Below, piece by piece: positions 13,034-25,613 of a stretch of 64,000 nucleotides of DNA (positions are counted from its first letter, which is position 1; every line of letters begins with the position of its first letter). The stretch spans positions 576,431-640,430 of the forward strand of contig MNCI01011084.1 in assembly GCA_015680685.1 (NCBI GenBank), given 5' to 3'. The DNA comes from Gnetum montanum (taxonomy: Eukaryota > Streptophyta > Gnetopsida > Gnetales > Gnetaceae). A program made the translations under genes and the position numbers. The notes under the pieces were generated by a model. The model had not been told where the DNA came from. It ran no database searches and saw only the letters and a program-made list of their open reading frames with translations.

Positions 13034-14927
13034 TAACAAGTAGGATTAATAACCATTTTTTAATTTCTTTAATTTTACAACTTTTTGTTTTCCAGTTTTT
13101 TAGTTTTCAATTTCTTTTTTTTATCATTCTGTCTTTTTATCTTTTTACATTTTTGTAACTAATCTCATCTATGAATAAAACACTCTTGTGGCTCATTGGT
13201 TGAGGTGTGTTCTATGTTATCAAGTCTCAACGATCAATTATTTGGATAATGAGCCCTTTACACCCACTCATCCGTTCTACAAATAAGAGGTTCTAATTGA
13301 GGGTATAGTGATATTCTTGACATTTTTAAAACTTAAAATTAATGTTGTGTTAATTGTACCCAGAATGTAGAAGGATGGATCAAGAGGGAATGATTAGGGT
13401 GTGACATCAAGGGGACTTGAGGATTCTCTTTGGTGACGTCTATGGGAGTTATCATGCAATGTGGTTGTACTAAGATCCTTGTAGATGTAATGAAAAATGG
13501 GAGTAAGAGTAATGAAAAGGGCACTAAAAAATCCAATGCTGTTCTAGGGGGTCCCACTGGAAAGACATGTACCCATGTCTAAAGGTTGGTGGCTTCTCTA
13601 GATTTAGCAATCAAAAAAAAAGAGAAAGAGAAGAAAAGAAAAGAAGAAAAAAGAAGTGCCACAAAGGAAAAATCACTCCTCCCTTGAACAAAATGCCAAG
13701 TGATCATACGCCTTGTTGTTCTGATACTCTCATAGTTGCTCATCATGGGATGAACAATGCAATGTCACTGGTTAGGGGAATGGACTTGGTCCTAATCTTA
13801 GAACGACGGGTTAATGACACATTAATCATGCTTTACATGTAGGATTCATTGTGCCCTGGGTCAGTTACCTCATGTCCCAATCTCTACGAACACTTCTATA
13901 CCCCATCTCATCTCGTTGTCCATGTAATTGCTACTTGTGTCTTGTATAGCATAGAATTCTTACCTCATTCCAGTGATATTTACATGTGTGTGTTTTGTGG
14001 AATCAGTGTGGATTACATTTAACCCTTTGAGTGCCCACGGACACTTTTAACTGTGGTTATGCAAGGGCATTAAAAGTTGGAACCTGCTTTGGGGAGGGTC
14101 CACTTGGGTAATTTTTGTAATTTGTACTCATGACCCATCTTCCACACACCATTTATTACCCTTAGCATATTGCCAATGATTTTCTTTCCCTTATTTCTAT
14201 CCCTCTGATTTAACATTCCTATGAACCATCACATAGCCTTTTTCTCCCATCCAAGGTCCTTACTGATAAATTCCACACCATCATAATTTTTGTGCCTTTA
14301 GAACTAGTTGAATTACCCTGGAACCCTTTAACAATCATCCAGATGTCCTTAGTTTACATCGTTTAATTTCAAAGAAATATTAAAAATTCAGTACATTCTC
14401 TAAGTGCCCTAACTTTGATGAAAATATATATACATAACCCCCCTATGCTAATCAACATCATTTGCAACTGTTCACGTAGGGGAAGTTTTTCAAATTCCTC
14501 TCTACAACTTGTGATTGTGTGTCCCTTGCTTTCATATCCATAACTCACTCGCTGGTATTCTGATTTTCATTCTGTTTGAACCTACTTGAACCTGGAGTGT
14601 CCAGGTTAGTCATGGAGGAGGGGCACACGCTAAATAGCACATAAATTTTTTGAAATTCATCATCGTCCAAAGGACATATTTAAGGGTAATTAGTTGTAAA
14701 ATTAAGAATAAAATGTGTCAAAAACAATTTCATCCCCTTAGCTATACCAGAAAATTAAATTTGGAAACCACCTAAGCAAAGAGGACTCAACATTATAATC
14801 TTTCGTGGACATGTTCTTCCAATAACTAACATCACACGAAAATAAAGTAAATCTATTAAGGCAAGCAGTAAGGTATAACCTAACTTTGGTAACAACCTTA
14901 GTAACGATTGGCCCCGTGTGATTGTAG
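13034..14927 (+). other. Untranslated internal domain of A
   Basis: No coding signal. Several blocks recur in the minus-strand A element and, more diverged, downstream of integrase in element B. Examples are the segment around 13370-13420 with GTGACATCAAGGGGAC and the block AACCTGCTTTGGGGAGG near 14081. A purine-rich run lies at 13610-13660. The domain is where pol would be expected in an autonomous relative. Confidence 0.7.
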
Positions 14928-15695
14928 ATGGCCCTGAAACACGAACAATAGGAAGGTCCTACTCAACGTATGATCAAATGACCTAGGAGAGGTGAAGGAC
15001 AAGTTCCTGCTGAACAACATGTAGAGTAGGAGGAACAATCCTTTAGTATCCACCAAGAAGACCCTGCTACTGTACAATCAAGGTATGTAGAAGGAGGAGT
15101 TGCAGCAGCGTCTAAACAAGGACGATATCTCACGTTGCCCCAGGATTGTGTTCAGACCATCCATGAAAGGTCCATATTCACTATAGTGATCATGGAATTA
15201 AACTTTGGACCTTTTGCATAATTTGCTTTGAAGGCCATTAGGGATCACCTCAAAGGGTCCCCATTATGGCCTACCCTCTCTGAAAGTGGTGCCTAGTACT
15301 TAGGGGAAATGTACCAATTTTGGCATAATAAAGAAGAAGGTGCCACAATTAACAGTTGTGGTGTGACTGTTGATTTCTCTATTAAAGCCATTTTGGAAAT
15401 ATTAAACCTTCCGAATACAGGGCCAAAGGTTGCTTTGAACTAGTTGGACACTTTCAGAATCGAGCAACTTAATAAATTGTTGAAAGAGAATAAAAGGGTG
15501 GTGGAAGAAAAAGAGAAGGCTGACTGGGATGCCTCTATGACACAAGCGCAAACTTACACACACGCCAAGGCACTCAAGGCCTTACAAGAGGAGAAACTCC
15601 ACGCCATACTTCAACGCCATCAAATGCTAAGACCTGGAGTGCAAGAAAAGGGAAAGAAACCCATGGAGGAGCCACTGCCAACAAGAAATACATGA
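14928..15695 (+). pseudogene. ORF2 of A(+): conserved second protein in the env-like position
   Basis: Reads from ATG 14928 (MALKHEQ) to the stop after PTRNT. About 255 codons with several stops; the clean part is 15444-15695. The middle section (about 15190-15430) has FGPFA, AIRDHLKG, PLWPTL, YQFWHNKEEG and CGVTVDFSIKAILEILNLPN. The last resembles the 'G..V.F....I...L.LPN' motif of plant mobile-domain or putative plant transposon proteins. The C-terminal part (QLNKLLKENKRVVEEKEKAD) should form a coiled coil. The same protein lies in the minus-strand A copies in the same place, between the untranslated domain and the 3' LTR. No transmembrane segment or fusion feature is apparent, so it does not look like an envelope protein. 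The function is unknown. Confidence 0.7.
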
Positions 15696-15878
15696 GTTCC
15701 ATCCAATTTTGTAATCATAGGATTTTCTTTTGTGTTATGTCTCAATTTTGCTCTAACTCCACATTGCGGCATGAATCCATTCTGGTCAGTCAATAATCCC
15801 ATACCTATCCACTATGTAACTATTGGAGCTTGTTCTAACTTAAATCAAGGATGAGTTTTCATTCAGTTGTGAGGGTAT

Positions 15879-16749
15879 GATGAGTTATGAATTTTCTAGC
15901 TATGATATCATAGCCATGATATCGCAGCGGTCGTGATATTGTAGCTACGATATTGGGTACACAATATTCCAGCCTAGCCGTGATATCACGTATGTGATAT
16001 CATAGCCTGCCTCAATTTCTATAAATAAGAGGCGGTTTTCCTTGTTCTAGGCATTAGTTCTTATATTTTATTGTAAGTTTTTAAGTTTAGATTTCTCTCA
16101 ACCCTTTCCTCCCAATGTATGCCCACAGTGTGGTGATTGTAATTGTACGACATCCTTATTTGAGAGTGACGTACTTGGACATGCACATGAGCAGAAATAA
16201 AGATCGAGATTACTTCATCATTGCAGCATTCACTTAGCTTAATTATTTATTTAATTTTTATTTACTACTTTCTTAGTTAATCTCTTCTCATCCTCAACTC
16301 CTGTTAAACACGGAATGAGTACGACTTGATTACGAGCATTTAAGTATGACTACTTGGTAACCCAGTAGCGTACCTAGGATCTACGCTTGGTAACCCCAGT
16401 AGTAGTCGTGCATGAAGTCTAATATGTGTATGGATGATCGAGGAATGAATGCTCATCGCACTTAGGCTAGCTTAGATTCTCTCTCACCCTCTCTCTCTTA
16501 GCTTAGTTAATATTACCACTTTTCATTATACTCAGGAGTAGCATTAGTGTAGGAACACATTATACACCTCATTCTGGACTAAACCATACGTGACAAAGTT
16601 AATACTAGTTCAGATGGGAAGACAGCAAACTACGACCTAAGGATAACTTTCTTGATACCACAACTAGCCCGTCTGTGGAGTTCGACTAGATCGCTCGTGA
16701 GATGCTCATATTCGTATGGTTGAGTGTAGGGGTACCTCGCCACTCATCA
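15879..16749 (+). repeat. 3' LTR of A(+)
   Basis: 871 bp, TGATGAGTTATG...CACTCATCA. The U3 GATATC region (15899-16010) is longer than in the 5' LTR. The TATA box is at about 16020-16027, with AATAAA near 16196. It is followed directly by GTGAT, the target duplication. The sequence just before it (CAGTTGTGAGGGTA) is a weak polypurine tract. Confidence 0.93.
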
Positions 16750-16754
16750 GTGAT

Positions 16755-17180
16755 ATTACTACTAGGTTACCAGATGATTATATGTTTAAGATTGAAACTA
16801 GTCATACTTATTCTACCAAGTTACTAATATGCAAAGAAAATGTAAATGATATTGGAAATTAAATTATAAGTAAAGAGTACATTTAAGCTAAGTGATATGC
16901 TACAATGATCAGAAATGATCTTAGTATTTATTTCTAGGCATGAAATATGTCCAAGTACAACTCACTTAAATAAAGCTATCATATAGTCACTTCAAATCAC
17001 ACATGCACTCATAGTCTAACTTCTAAATTCATGGAACAAAACTACAAGAGTCTAGTTACTATCTAGGCAAAAATATGCATTAAGTGTGGTGGCAGGATAA
17101 TATTTAGAGGCATTACTTACCCCAAATACAACATATCTATGATATCATATGGATGCATATAATACCATAGCTACATTATC
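16755..17180 (-). repeat. Old LTR, second part (continues 9712-10098)
   Basis: Resumes the minus-strand LTR interrupted by A(+): TACTACTAGGTTACC continues the block that stopped at 10098. Further on come a reverse AATAAA-type segment (TTAGTATTTATTTC) and, at the far end, a decayed GATATC region (about 17130-17180). Together with 9712-10098 it makes a full LTR of roughly 810 bp. The right boundary is approximate because the terminal TCATCA is not preserved. Confidence 0.65.
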
Positions 17181-18848
17181 GTAGGTGCTAATGTTCATCA
17201 TAGACATAAGTGGTGGATTTGATTTATGAAATGACCTTACATTTTACACTACTTCCAACAATCCTTTCAAGGTGGAAGTGGAAGCATGATGATCATTGTA
17301 GTGCTCACTTCTAGCATTGACACTTATTAAAGGAGACATCTTGGAAAAATGGCTACATACATGAAGGTGAAAATATTTGGTGTGTTTGTAGTATCCTATG
17401 AATATTTAATGATTTTGTGTTTTGTAGAACTCATGAAACTGCAATTATGTTATTAGGCAAGCACTAGATGAAGGTGCAATGAAGCGATGAAATATTGTGG
17501 GTTTGGGTTGTGTTTTATTGTGTAGATGTCATCTTTTGAAGATGTTGTTGTTATGTGGATGTCATAATTTTATGTATGTTTGTTGAATCACAATGTGGTG
17601 ATAAGACTATGTTGAGTCATGAGGGTAATTGACCTTCCAAGATGTCACCTGATGATGGAGATATTGTTGTAAGGTTCAATTACTTCCAAGGTATGTATTG
17701 ATGTGTGGATCCTTTATGGTGAAGTATTGGACAATGATGATAGCTTTTGTCATCCCAAGTATAGGCCTTGAACCTTTTTCTTGTTAAGGAGGTAGTTTGG
17801 TGTAGGAACACTTATGTTTTATTGTTTTTAGCAAGATAAGAGGAGTCCATGATGATCAATAGGAACTTGATGATCATTTAGTATTCTTATATGGAGTTTA
17901 GCTATGATGGATGAGCTCTTACACATGGCTATCACTTGTTGGTAGTCATAGTGAGAAACTACATGGGGATGCAACTCCCACTAAGCTATAGTTTGGACTA
18001 TGATCTAGGTGCAACTCGTAGTTAATTGGAGTTTATTTTTAAAAAAAATTATAAAGAATTTCCTTCAATTTTGGTATTACAATGAGGCATGGCTCATTGT
18101 AGGTGACTATGAGGAACTATAACTTATAATCAAGTTGTACTAAAAAATGTCCAACTCTTGAGTTTTTGGATGAGATGGAATGTGAGCAAGTGTGACTTGT
18201 AGAAGATCACAACTAATAGACAATTGCAAGGATGTACAAGTTGTAGTTAGCCTTTGAAGCATTTTTAAAAATCAATAGAATCATGAAAATTCTAGGGTTT
18301 AAGATGTTGAACCAAAGTGTTATAAATTCATGTTTGGAATATATGTTAAGGATCTATGGCTAGTATGAGGAGTTCCTTAGGTCTACTTAAGTATTATTCT
18401 AACATTATATATATATATATGCCAACCTTGGAGTGAAGGGAAATCTTCACTATTGATGTGACGGAAGATGAAGAAAGTTTGCATGATTATGCTTTGCGAT
18501 AATTGAGTGTTTTTAAGGGCTAAGTGAGAGAGCACTTATGCGAGTTTCCTTAGCTAGATTTTGTGCCAATTGAAAATATTGTCTCTCAATGAGAAGAGGC
18601 TTTATGGATTACTCATTCTTCTAGCATTGGAGGCTAGAATTGGGGATGTTGTATATGTTCAAATGTGGTAAATAAAATTGGGATGGAAGGTGCTTCTAGA
18701 TTCCAAATACTCATGGTGAGATCAATCAATTTCAACTTAAATACTCATAATTGGAACCTTGTAATATATGTACACCTTAAGATATATAGTTCACAAAAAT
18801 CAAACCCATGGCATGGAACTTCCACCTTTATCCATACTCATAATAGAT
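17181..18848. other. Unassigned stretch between elements
   Basis: No recognisable protein, RNA gene or LTR. It contains a short (AT)n run near 18405-18420 and scattered short open frames only. It could be the 3' internal flank of the old minus-strand element or unrelated intergenic DNA. Confidence 0.3.
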
Positions 18849-19702
18849 TGATGAGTGGCGAGGTACCCCTACACTCAACCATACGAATATGAGCATTACA
18901 TGCGTGATCCGGTCAAACTCCATAGATGGACTAGTTTTGGCATCTAGACAGTTAGCCTTAGGTCGTAGTTCATTGTCTTCCCACCTGGACGAGTATTAGC
19001 TTTGTCACCTATGGTTTAGTCCAAAGTGAGGTGTATGATGTGTTTCTAACCTAATGCTACTCATGAAGGTAATGGAAGATAATATTAACTAAGCTAAGAG
19101 AGAAGGGTGAGAGAGATTCTAGCTAGCCTAAGTGCGATGAGCATCTCTTCCTCAATTATCTCACCTTGGACTTCATGCACGACTACCACTAGGATCACCA
19201 AGCACAGATCCTAGGTACGCTACTAGGTTATCAAGTAGTCACACTTAAATGCTCATAATCAAGTTGTACTCATTCCACGTTTTAACATGAGTTTAAGGGT
19301 GAGAAGAGATTAACTAGGAAAGTAGTAAATAATAATTAATTACATCATTAAACTAAATGAATGCAGCAATGATGAAGTAATCTCAATCTTTATTTCCGAT
19401 CATGTGCATGTCCAAGTATGTCACACTCAAATAAAGGATGTTGTACAATTACAATCACCACACTGCGGGCATACATGGAGAGGAAAAGGGTTGAGAGAGA
19501 GAAAATGAAAACTAAAATCAAAACTAACTCTAAAAACTAAGAACTGACTTATTCTTCTATTTACCTCTTATTTATATATGAGGAGATAGGCTGCGATATC
19601 GCATCGGCTGGGATACTGTGGATGCGATATCACAGGTGCGATATTGTGGATGCATTATCATGGGTGTGATATCACAGCTATTAGCAAATTCATGACTCAT
19701 CA
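18849..19702 (-). repeat. LTR1 of A(-) (3' LTR in element orientation)
   Basis: 854 bp, TGATGAGTGGCG...CATGACTCATCA on the plus strand. It holds the reverse TATA box near 19568 (CTTATTTATA) and a GATATC array at about 19585-19680. It differs from LTR2 mainly by C/T and G/A changes, as expected for methylated, decaying copies. Confidence 0.92.
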
Positions 19703-19879
19703 TACCCCCATGACTAAATGAAAACTCATCCTCAAGTTAAAGTGAGAACAAGCTCCATTGATTACATAGTGGATAGGTATGGGATTATTGGCTAGCTAGA
19801 ATGGATTCATGCCGTAGTGTGGAGTCAGAACAAAAATGAGACAAAACATAAAAGAAAATCCTATGATTACAAAATTGGA

Positions 19880-20730
19880 TGGAACTCATGTAGTTCCTGG
19901 TGGCAGTGGCTCCTCCATGGTTCTCTTTCCCTTTTCTTATGCTCTAGGTCTTGGGATTTGATGGCGTTAGTTCCTGGTGGCAGTGGCTCCTCCATGGTTC
20001 TCTTTCCCTTTTCTTATGCTCCAGGTCTTGGGATTTGATGGCGTTGAAGTATGGCCTAGATTTTCTCCTCTTGTAAGGCCTTGAGTGCCTTGGCACGAGT
20101 GTAAGTTTACGCTTGTGCCATAGAGGCATCCTAGTCAGCCTTCTCTTTTTCTTCTGCCACCCTTTTATTCTCTGTCAATAGTTTATTAAGTTGCTTGGTT
20201 CTGAAAGTGTCCAGTTGGTACTGAGCAACATTTGGCCCTATATTCAGAAGGTTTAATATATCTAAAATGGCTTGAACAAAGAAATCAATAGTCACACCAC
20301 AAATGTTAACTGTGATGCCTTCTTCTTTATTGTGCCAAAATTGGTATGTTTCCCCTAAGTACCAGGCTCTGCTTTCAAAGAGGGTAGGCCATAATGGGAA
20401 TCCTTTGAGGTGATCCCTAATGGCCTCTAGAGCAAATTCTATGAAAGATCCAAAGTTTAATTCCATGATCACTATAGTGAATATGGACCTTTCATGGATG
20501 GTCTGAACAAAATCCTAGGTCAACATGAAATATCGTCCATGTTCAGATGCTGCAGTAGCTCCTGCTTTCGCCTGCCTTGATTGTATGATAATAGTGTCTT
20601 CTTTGTGGATACTAAATGATTGTTCCTCCTACTCTGCATGTTGTTTGGAAGGAACTTGTCTTGCACCTCTCCTAGGTTGTTTGATCACACCTTGAGCAGA
20701 ACCTTCTGGTTGTCTACATTTCGAGGCCAT
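19880..20730 (-). pseudogene. ORF2 of A(-)
   Basis: Starts at ATG 20730-20728 on the minus strand (MASKCRQPEGSAQGV) and reads leftward. 20472-20131 is uninterrupted and contains AIRDHLKGFPLWPTL, YQFWHNKEEG, CGVTIDFFVQAILDILNL and the coiled-coil segment QLNKLLTENKRVAEEKEKAD. It is clearly the same protein as 14928-15695. An in-frame TAG in the context GAG-TAG-GAG-GAA lies at the same place in both copies. The C-terminal end is disturbed by a 77-bp tandem duplication (19893-20046). This copy is the better one for defining the middle domain. Confidence 0.7.
19893..20046 (-). repeat. 77-bp tandem duplication in ORF2
   Basis: 19893-19969 and 19970-20046 are nearly identical, both beginning GTTCCTGGTGGCAGTGGCTC. 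The period of 77 is not a multiple of three, so it shifts the C-terminal frame of ORF2. A(+) and the partial copy at 25800-25890 have one unit only, so this duplication is private to this copy. Confidence 0.85.
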
Positions 20731-22625
20731 CTACAATCACACAGGGCCAATCGTTAGTAAGGTTGTTACCAAAGTTAGGTTATACCTTACTGCTTACCTT
20801 AATAGATCTACTTTATTATCGTGTGATGTTAATTATTGGAAGAACATGTCCCTGAAAGATTATAATGTTGAGTCCTCTTTGCTTAGGTGTTTTCCAAATT
20901 TAATTTCTGGTATAGCTAAGGGGATGAAATTGTTTTTGACACATTCTATTCTTAATTTTACAACTAATTACCCTTAGAGATGTCCTTTGGATGATGATGA
21001 ATTTGAAAAAATTTCAAAAACTTTATGTGCTATTCGACATGTGCCCCTCCCCCACAACTAAGTTGAACACTTTGGGTTCAAGTAGGTTCAGACAGAATGA
21101 AAATCGGAGTACCAGCGAGCAAGATATGGATATGAAAGCAAGAGGCATGCAATGGCGAGTTATAGAGAGGAATTTGAAAAACTTTCCCTATGTGAACAAT
21201 TGCAAATGATATTGATTAGCATAGGGGGGTCACGTATATATATTTTCATCGAAGTTAGGGAACTTAGAGAATGTACTAAATTTTTAGTATTCTTTTGAAA
21301 TTGAACGATGTAAACTAAGGACATCTGGATGATTTTTAAAGGGTTCCAAGGTAATTCAACTAGTTCTGAAGGCATAAAAATTATGATGGTGTGGAATTTA
21401 TCAATAAGGACCTCGGATGGTAGACAAAAAGGCTATGTGATGATTCATATGAACGTTGAATTGGAGGAGTAGTAATAAGGGAATGGATATCATAAACAAT
21501 ATGCTGAGGGTAATCAATGGTGTGTGTGAGCTATGTTATAAGTGAAAATTACAAAAGATTACACAATTGGGTCCTCCCCAAAGCAGGTTCCAACCTATAA
21601 TGCCCTTGTGTAACCACACTTAAAAGTGTCTGTGGGTACTAGAAGGGTTAAATGTAATCCGCATTGGTTCCACAAAACACACACATGTAAATATCATTGA
21701 AATGAGGTAAGAATTCTATGCTATACAAGACATGAGCTACAATTACATGACCAGTGAGATGAGATGAACTATAGAAGGGATTGTAGAGATTGGGACATGA
21801 GGTGACTAACATAGGGCACAGTGAATCCTACGTGTAAAGCATGATTAATGTGTCATCAACCTGTCGTTCCAAGATTAGGACCAAGTCCATTCCTATAATC
21901 AATGACATCACATTGTTTCATCCCATGAGGAGCAACTATGAGAGTACCATAACAACAAGGCGTACAATCACTTGGTGTTTTTTTCAAGGGAGGAGTGATT
22001 TTTTTTGTGGCACTTCCTTTGTTTTTTTTTTCTTTTTTTTTTTTCTAATTGCTGAATCCAGAGAAGCTACCAAGTCGTAGGCATGGGTGCATGTCTTTCC
22101 AGTGGGACCCCCTAGAACAACATTGGATTTTTGAGTGCCCTCTTGATTACTCTTACTCCCATTTTTCATTAGATCTACAAGGATCTTAGTACAACCATGT
22201 TGCATGATAACTCCCACAAATGTCACCAAAGAGAATCCACAAGTCCCCTTGATGTCACACCCTAATCATTCCCTCTTGGTCCATCCTTCTTCATTTGGGG
22301 TACAATGAACAAAAAATCAATTTTAAGTCTTAAAAATGTCAAGAATATCAATGTACCCTCGAACAGAACCTCTTATTTCTAGAATGGATGAGTGGGTGTA
22401 ATGGGCTCACTGTCCAAATAATTGATTGTTCAAGACTCGACAACATAGAACACATCTCAACCAATGATCCACATGAGTGTTTTATTCGTAGATGAGATTA
22501 CTTATAGAAACGTAAAGAGACAAAAAGACAAAAAGATAAAAAAAGAAATTGAAAAATGAAAATTTGGAAAATAAAAAGTTGTAAAATTAAAGAAAATAAA
22601 AAGTATTTATTAATCCTGCTTGCTA
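20731..22625 (-). other. Untranslated internal domain of A(-)
   Basis: Reverse-oriented counterpart of 13034-14927, with the same blocks (for example CAGGTTCC near 21585 and CCCCTTGATGTCACACCC near 22247). It has no coding signal. A T-rich run at 22015-22045 is the counterpart of the purine run in A(+). Confidence 0.7.
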
Positions 22626-24613
22626 TTAGAATGGGGGATATCCCTCATTACTAAATGGTTGAGGATGACAAGGATTTATAAATGACGATGGGGATCCTTG
22701 CATGTTGGAAATATTGGGACTGGGCCGTACTTACTCCATCGGGTTTCACACACCTGATTATAGTAAGCATAGTGGGGCAATTTATACGATGTAGCTCCCA
22801 GATAATGAGTTGACCCACTATGATATTTAGGATCGTTAGATGGTATGCAAGGATCAGGATGTTGCCTTCCATGACTGTGTTCATTGGGCCGTATGGTTGT
22901 TGGAATGTTAGTTGGTGGCCCTAATGAAGTTACATGAGGCATTGGGTTCGAAGATAAGTGTGCACCATAGTGTGGGACTTGTGCTGAGTTGGAGGACGCA
23001 GTGGCCTCAGAATTGTTTTTTCCCTTCCTAGGGTCATTTCTAAAGAAGGGATGCCTTTGATGTTTTTGAGGTCTCTCACTACTGTTGGAAGTAGTAGAAC
23101 AAGTAATGTTTGTGGGTTGTTGCTATGGTGCAGACACCTTAGGAACAGTTAGTGGCGATGTATAAGGATGGAAAGGATGAGAATGTTGAAAGTTAGGAGG
23201 AGTATAAGGTGCACAAGGTGGTGGTTGTGTTGAAGACATGAGCTGATAGTATTAAGGAGAATAATAATAATGCGGTGAGATAGAGTATGTTGACCCAGTT
23301 GGGGAAACAGGATGTTGAACTAGATAAGCATTTGGATTTGGATGATATGAAGGGTGTCTCTAGTTTAAAGGTGGTTTCCCCCACAACTGGGATCGTTGCC
23401 ACTGTGATTGAACATAGTATCTTTGTATGAACTTTGGATGTAACAAGCTTTCCCAATGCTCATGTAAATGTAACAATATTGGGCATTGTCCCTTGGGGTG
23501 ATAGTACAAGCATATGTTGCATTCATACGTATGATTGGCAATTGAGCTCTTATTTTCCTTATCCCTTCTTTCTGATTGTCTACTGATACTTTATCCTTCT
23601 TCTTGGGTTGTCAAAACTCTATCTCCAATAATATTGATAAATTCTCCACACTTTTTATACGTCCATTCCAACACCTTATTGATGTTTGTCTTGACTTCTT
23701 CTAATGATTGTTGTATCGGCAAAGATGGTTCTTTCACCTTGTGATAGGTTGATTTCTCCTTTTTATGATCATGGACCTTTGTTAAGTTGAGATTTTGGTC
23801 CCGTTGATGTTTTTCAACACTCTCCCATCTAGCCAATTCTCCTTCTTCTTTTGCTACCCGCTTAATAAACTCTTGGACTTGATGGATTCATAGTTCGTAT
23901 AGTTGACCTTGGGCATACATCCCTAGGATTTCTCTTGTTTCATTACATAGCCTATCAATGATATGGTACATTAGCCTTTCCTCAGAAAACCCATGGCCTA
24001 GACAGTTGTTTAATAGTGCATAATATCTTTCTAAGGCCATGTCCAAGGGTTCATGTTGTGCTTGTTTTCACTCTTGGATTTGTTTCCTCAAGGCCGACAC
24101 TCTTGCGTAGGTTTGATATCTTTCATTAAAGAGTTATACCATTGTTAACCAACGTCATATTGAATTTGGTTTTAACGATCTATACCATACTTTTGCTTGG
24201 CCAATGAGTGTTATTGGAAAGAGATTAAGTTTTTTCCAACCATATTAAATGTTGTTCCATGTGTAGGCATCGTAGAAGGCTTGTAAATATTGATGCAGAT
24301 CTAAGTCATAGCCTCCTGAGAAAGTAGGGAAGTTATTTAAGTCGATCTTGGGTAGATGGCTCTCTTTACAATGCCTACGGGAGATTCGAATAGCCTCTTG
24401 TATTTGCATTAAGCTTGTAGTGGCCAGTAGGGGTTCATCATCATCGAGTAGGTTATGCTTTTGTGCGTTGGGATGATGTTACTTTCGTTGATGTTTATAA
24501 GAAATCCCCACCTCAGATTGCGTACTCCAATCTTCATTTTCATATAATTCATTGGTTCTCCAATGAATTTTCTCACTAGTTGTGGCATTATCGTAATCTT
24601 GTAGGAGAGGCAT
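22626..24613 (-). pseudogene. gag: Decayed gag of A(-)
   Basis: Starts at ATG 24613-24611 and ends with the same YPPF-stop end as A(+) at 22628-22626. The gag domain lies at about 24360-23830. A clean segment at 23836-23591 contains MARWESVEKHQRDQNLNL and DRVLTTQEEG. The zinc knuckle is intact near 23525-23480: CNICLYYHPKGQC, that is C-x2-C-x3-H-x4-C, the spacing typical of Athila/TAT gags. A Pro/Ser-rich tail follows, with two open pieces at 23456-23193 and 22942-22676. Stops and shifts between the pieces make it non-functional. Confidence 0.83.
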
Positions 24614-24736
24614 TGTTGTAAAGTTGTGTGTGAATTTATGTGTGACTAGTTACAATTATTTCTTGCTAAAAGATTTATTGTTAATTTCTATACAGCGACC
24701 TTGTATGATATAACTAATCTAGATAACTAGCACCGT

Positions 24737-24753
24737 CCCCGACAATGGCGCCA
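24737..24753 (-). other. Primer binding site of A(-), tRNA-Asp type
   Basis: The reverse complement reads TGGCGCCATTGTCGGGG, starting one base from LTR2. It matches the tRNA-Asp-complementary site with two differences and is better preserved than in A(+). Confidence 0.82.
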
Positions 24754-24754
24754 A

Positions 24755-25613
24755 TGATGAGTGGCGAGGTACCCCTACACTCAACCATATGAATACAAGC
24801 GTTACACGCGTGATCCAGTCAAACTCCACAAATGGACTAGTTGTGGCATCTAGACAGTTAGCCTTAGGTCGCAGTTCACTGTCTTCCCACCTGGACTAGT
24901 ATTAGCTTTGTCACCTATCGTTTAGTCCAAAGTGAGGTGTATGATGTGTTTCTAACCTAATGCTACTCCTGAAGGCAATGGAAGATAATATTAACTAAGC
25001 TAAGAGAGAAGGGTGTGAGAGAGTCTAGCTAGCCTAAGTGCAATGAGCATCCATTCCTCGATTATCCATACATACCTTGGACTTCATGCATGACTACCAC
25101 TGGGATTACCAAGTGCAGATCCTAGGTACGCTACTGGGTTACCAAGTAGTCACACTTAAATGCTTGTAATCAAGTCATACTCATTCTGCATTTTAACATG
25201 AGTTTAAGGGTGAGAAGAGATTAACTAGGAAAGCAATAAATAATAATTAATTAAATGATTAAACTAAGTGAATACTGCAATGATGAAGTAATCTCGATCT
25301 TTATTTCCAATCATGTGCATGTCCAAGTATGTCACACTTGAATAAAGGATGTCATATAATTACAATCACCACACTGCAGGCATACATAGAGAGGAAAAGG
25401 GTTGAGAGAGAGAAAATAAAAACTAAAATCAAAACTAACTCTAAAAACTAAGAACTGACTTATTCTTCTATCTACCTCTTATTTATAGATGAGGAGATAG
25501 GCTGCGCTATCGTGTCGACTGTGATACCGTGGATGTGATATCGTGGGTGCGATATCATGGGTGCATTATCGTGGATGTGATATCATGGCTATCACCAAAT
25601 TCATGACTCATCA
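24755..25613 (-). repeat. LTR2 of A(-), shared by two copies
   Basis: 859 bp, TGATGAGTGGCG...CATGACTCATCA. On its left is a primer site (5' end of the complete copy). On its right is TACCCCCATGA, the reverse of the G-rich tract that precedes a 3' LTR. It therefore serves as the 5' LTR of one copy and the 3' LTR of the other. Confidence 0.92.

Larger units (their letters stand above)
10099..16749 (+). mobile_element. Complete non-autonomous LTR retrotransposon A(+), gag without pol
   Basis: A 6.65 kb element bounded by two LTRs with TGATGAGT...ACTCATCA ends and an exact 5-bp target duplication GTGAT (10094-10098 and 16750-16754). Order: LTR, tRNA-Asp-like primer site, gag, about 1.9 kb without coding signal, ORF2, short G-rich tract (GTGAGGGTA) and LTR. 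No protease, reverse transcriptase, RNase H or integrase motif is readable in any frame, although gag and ORF2 are still recognisable. The loss of pol therefore looks like a property of the family, and the minus-strand copies share it. This is the TR-GAG type of element, which would need enzymes from an autonomous relative; element B in this window is a structural candidate. It is nested in an older minus-strand LTR. Confidence 0.92.

Noticed and set aside
17181-18848. 5' half of the kinesin-14 gene displaced by the A(-) insertion
   Set aside because: No kinesin stalk or calponin-homology-like wording can be read on either strand here, and the A(-) right border is a rearrangement breakpoint rather than a clean insertion site.
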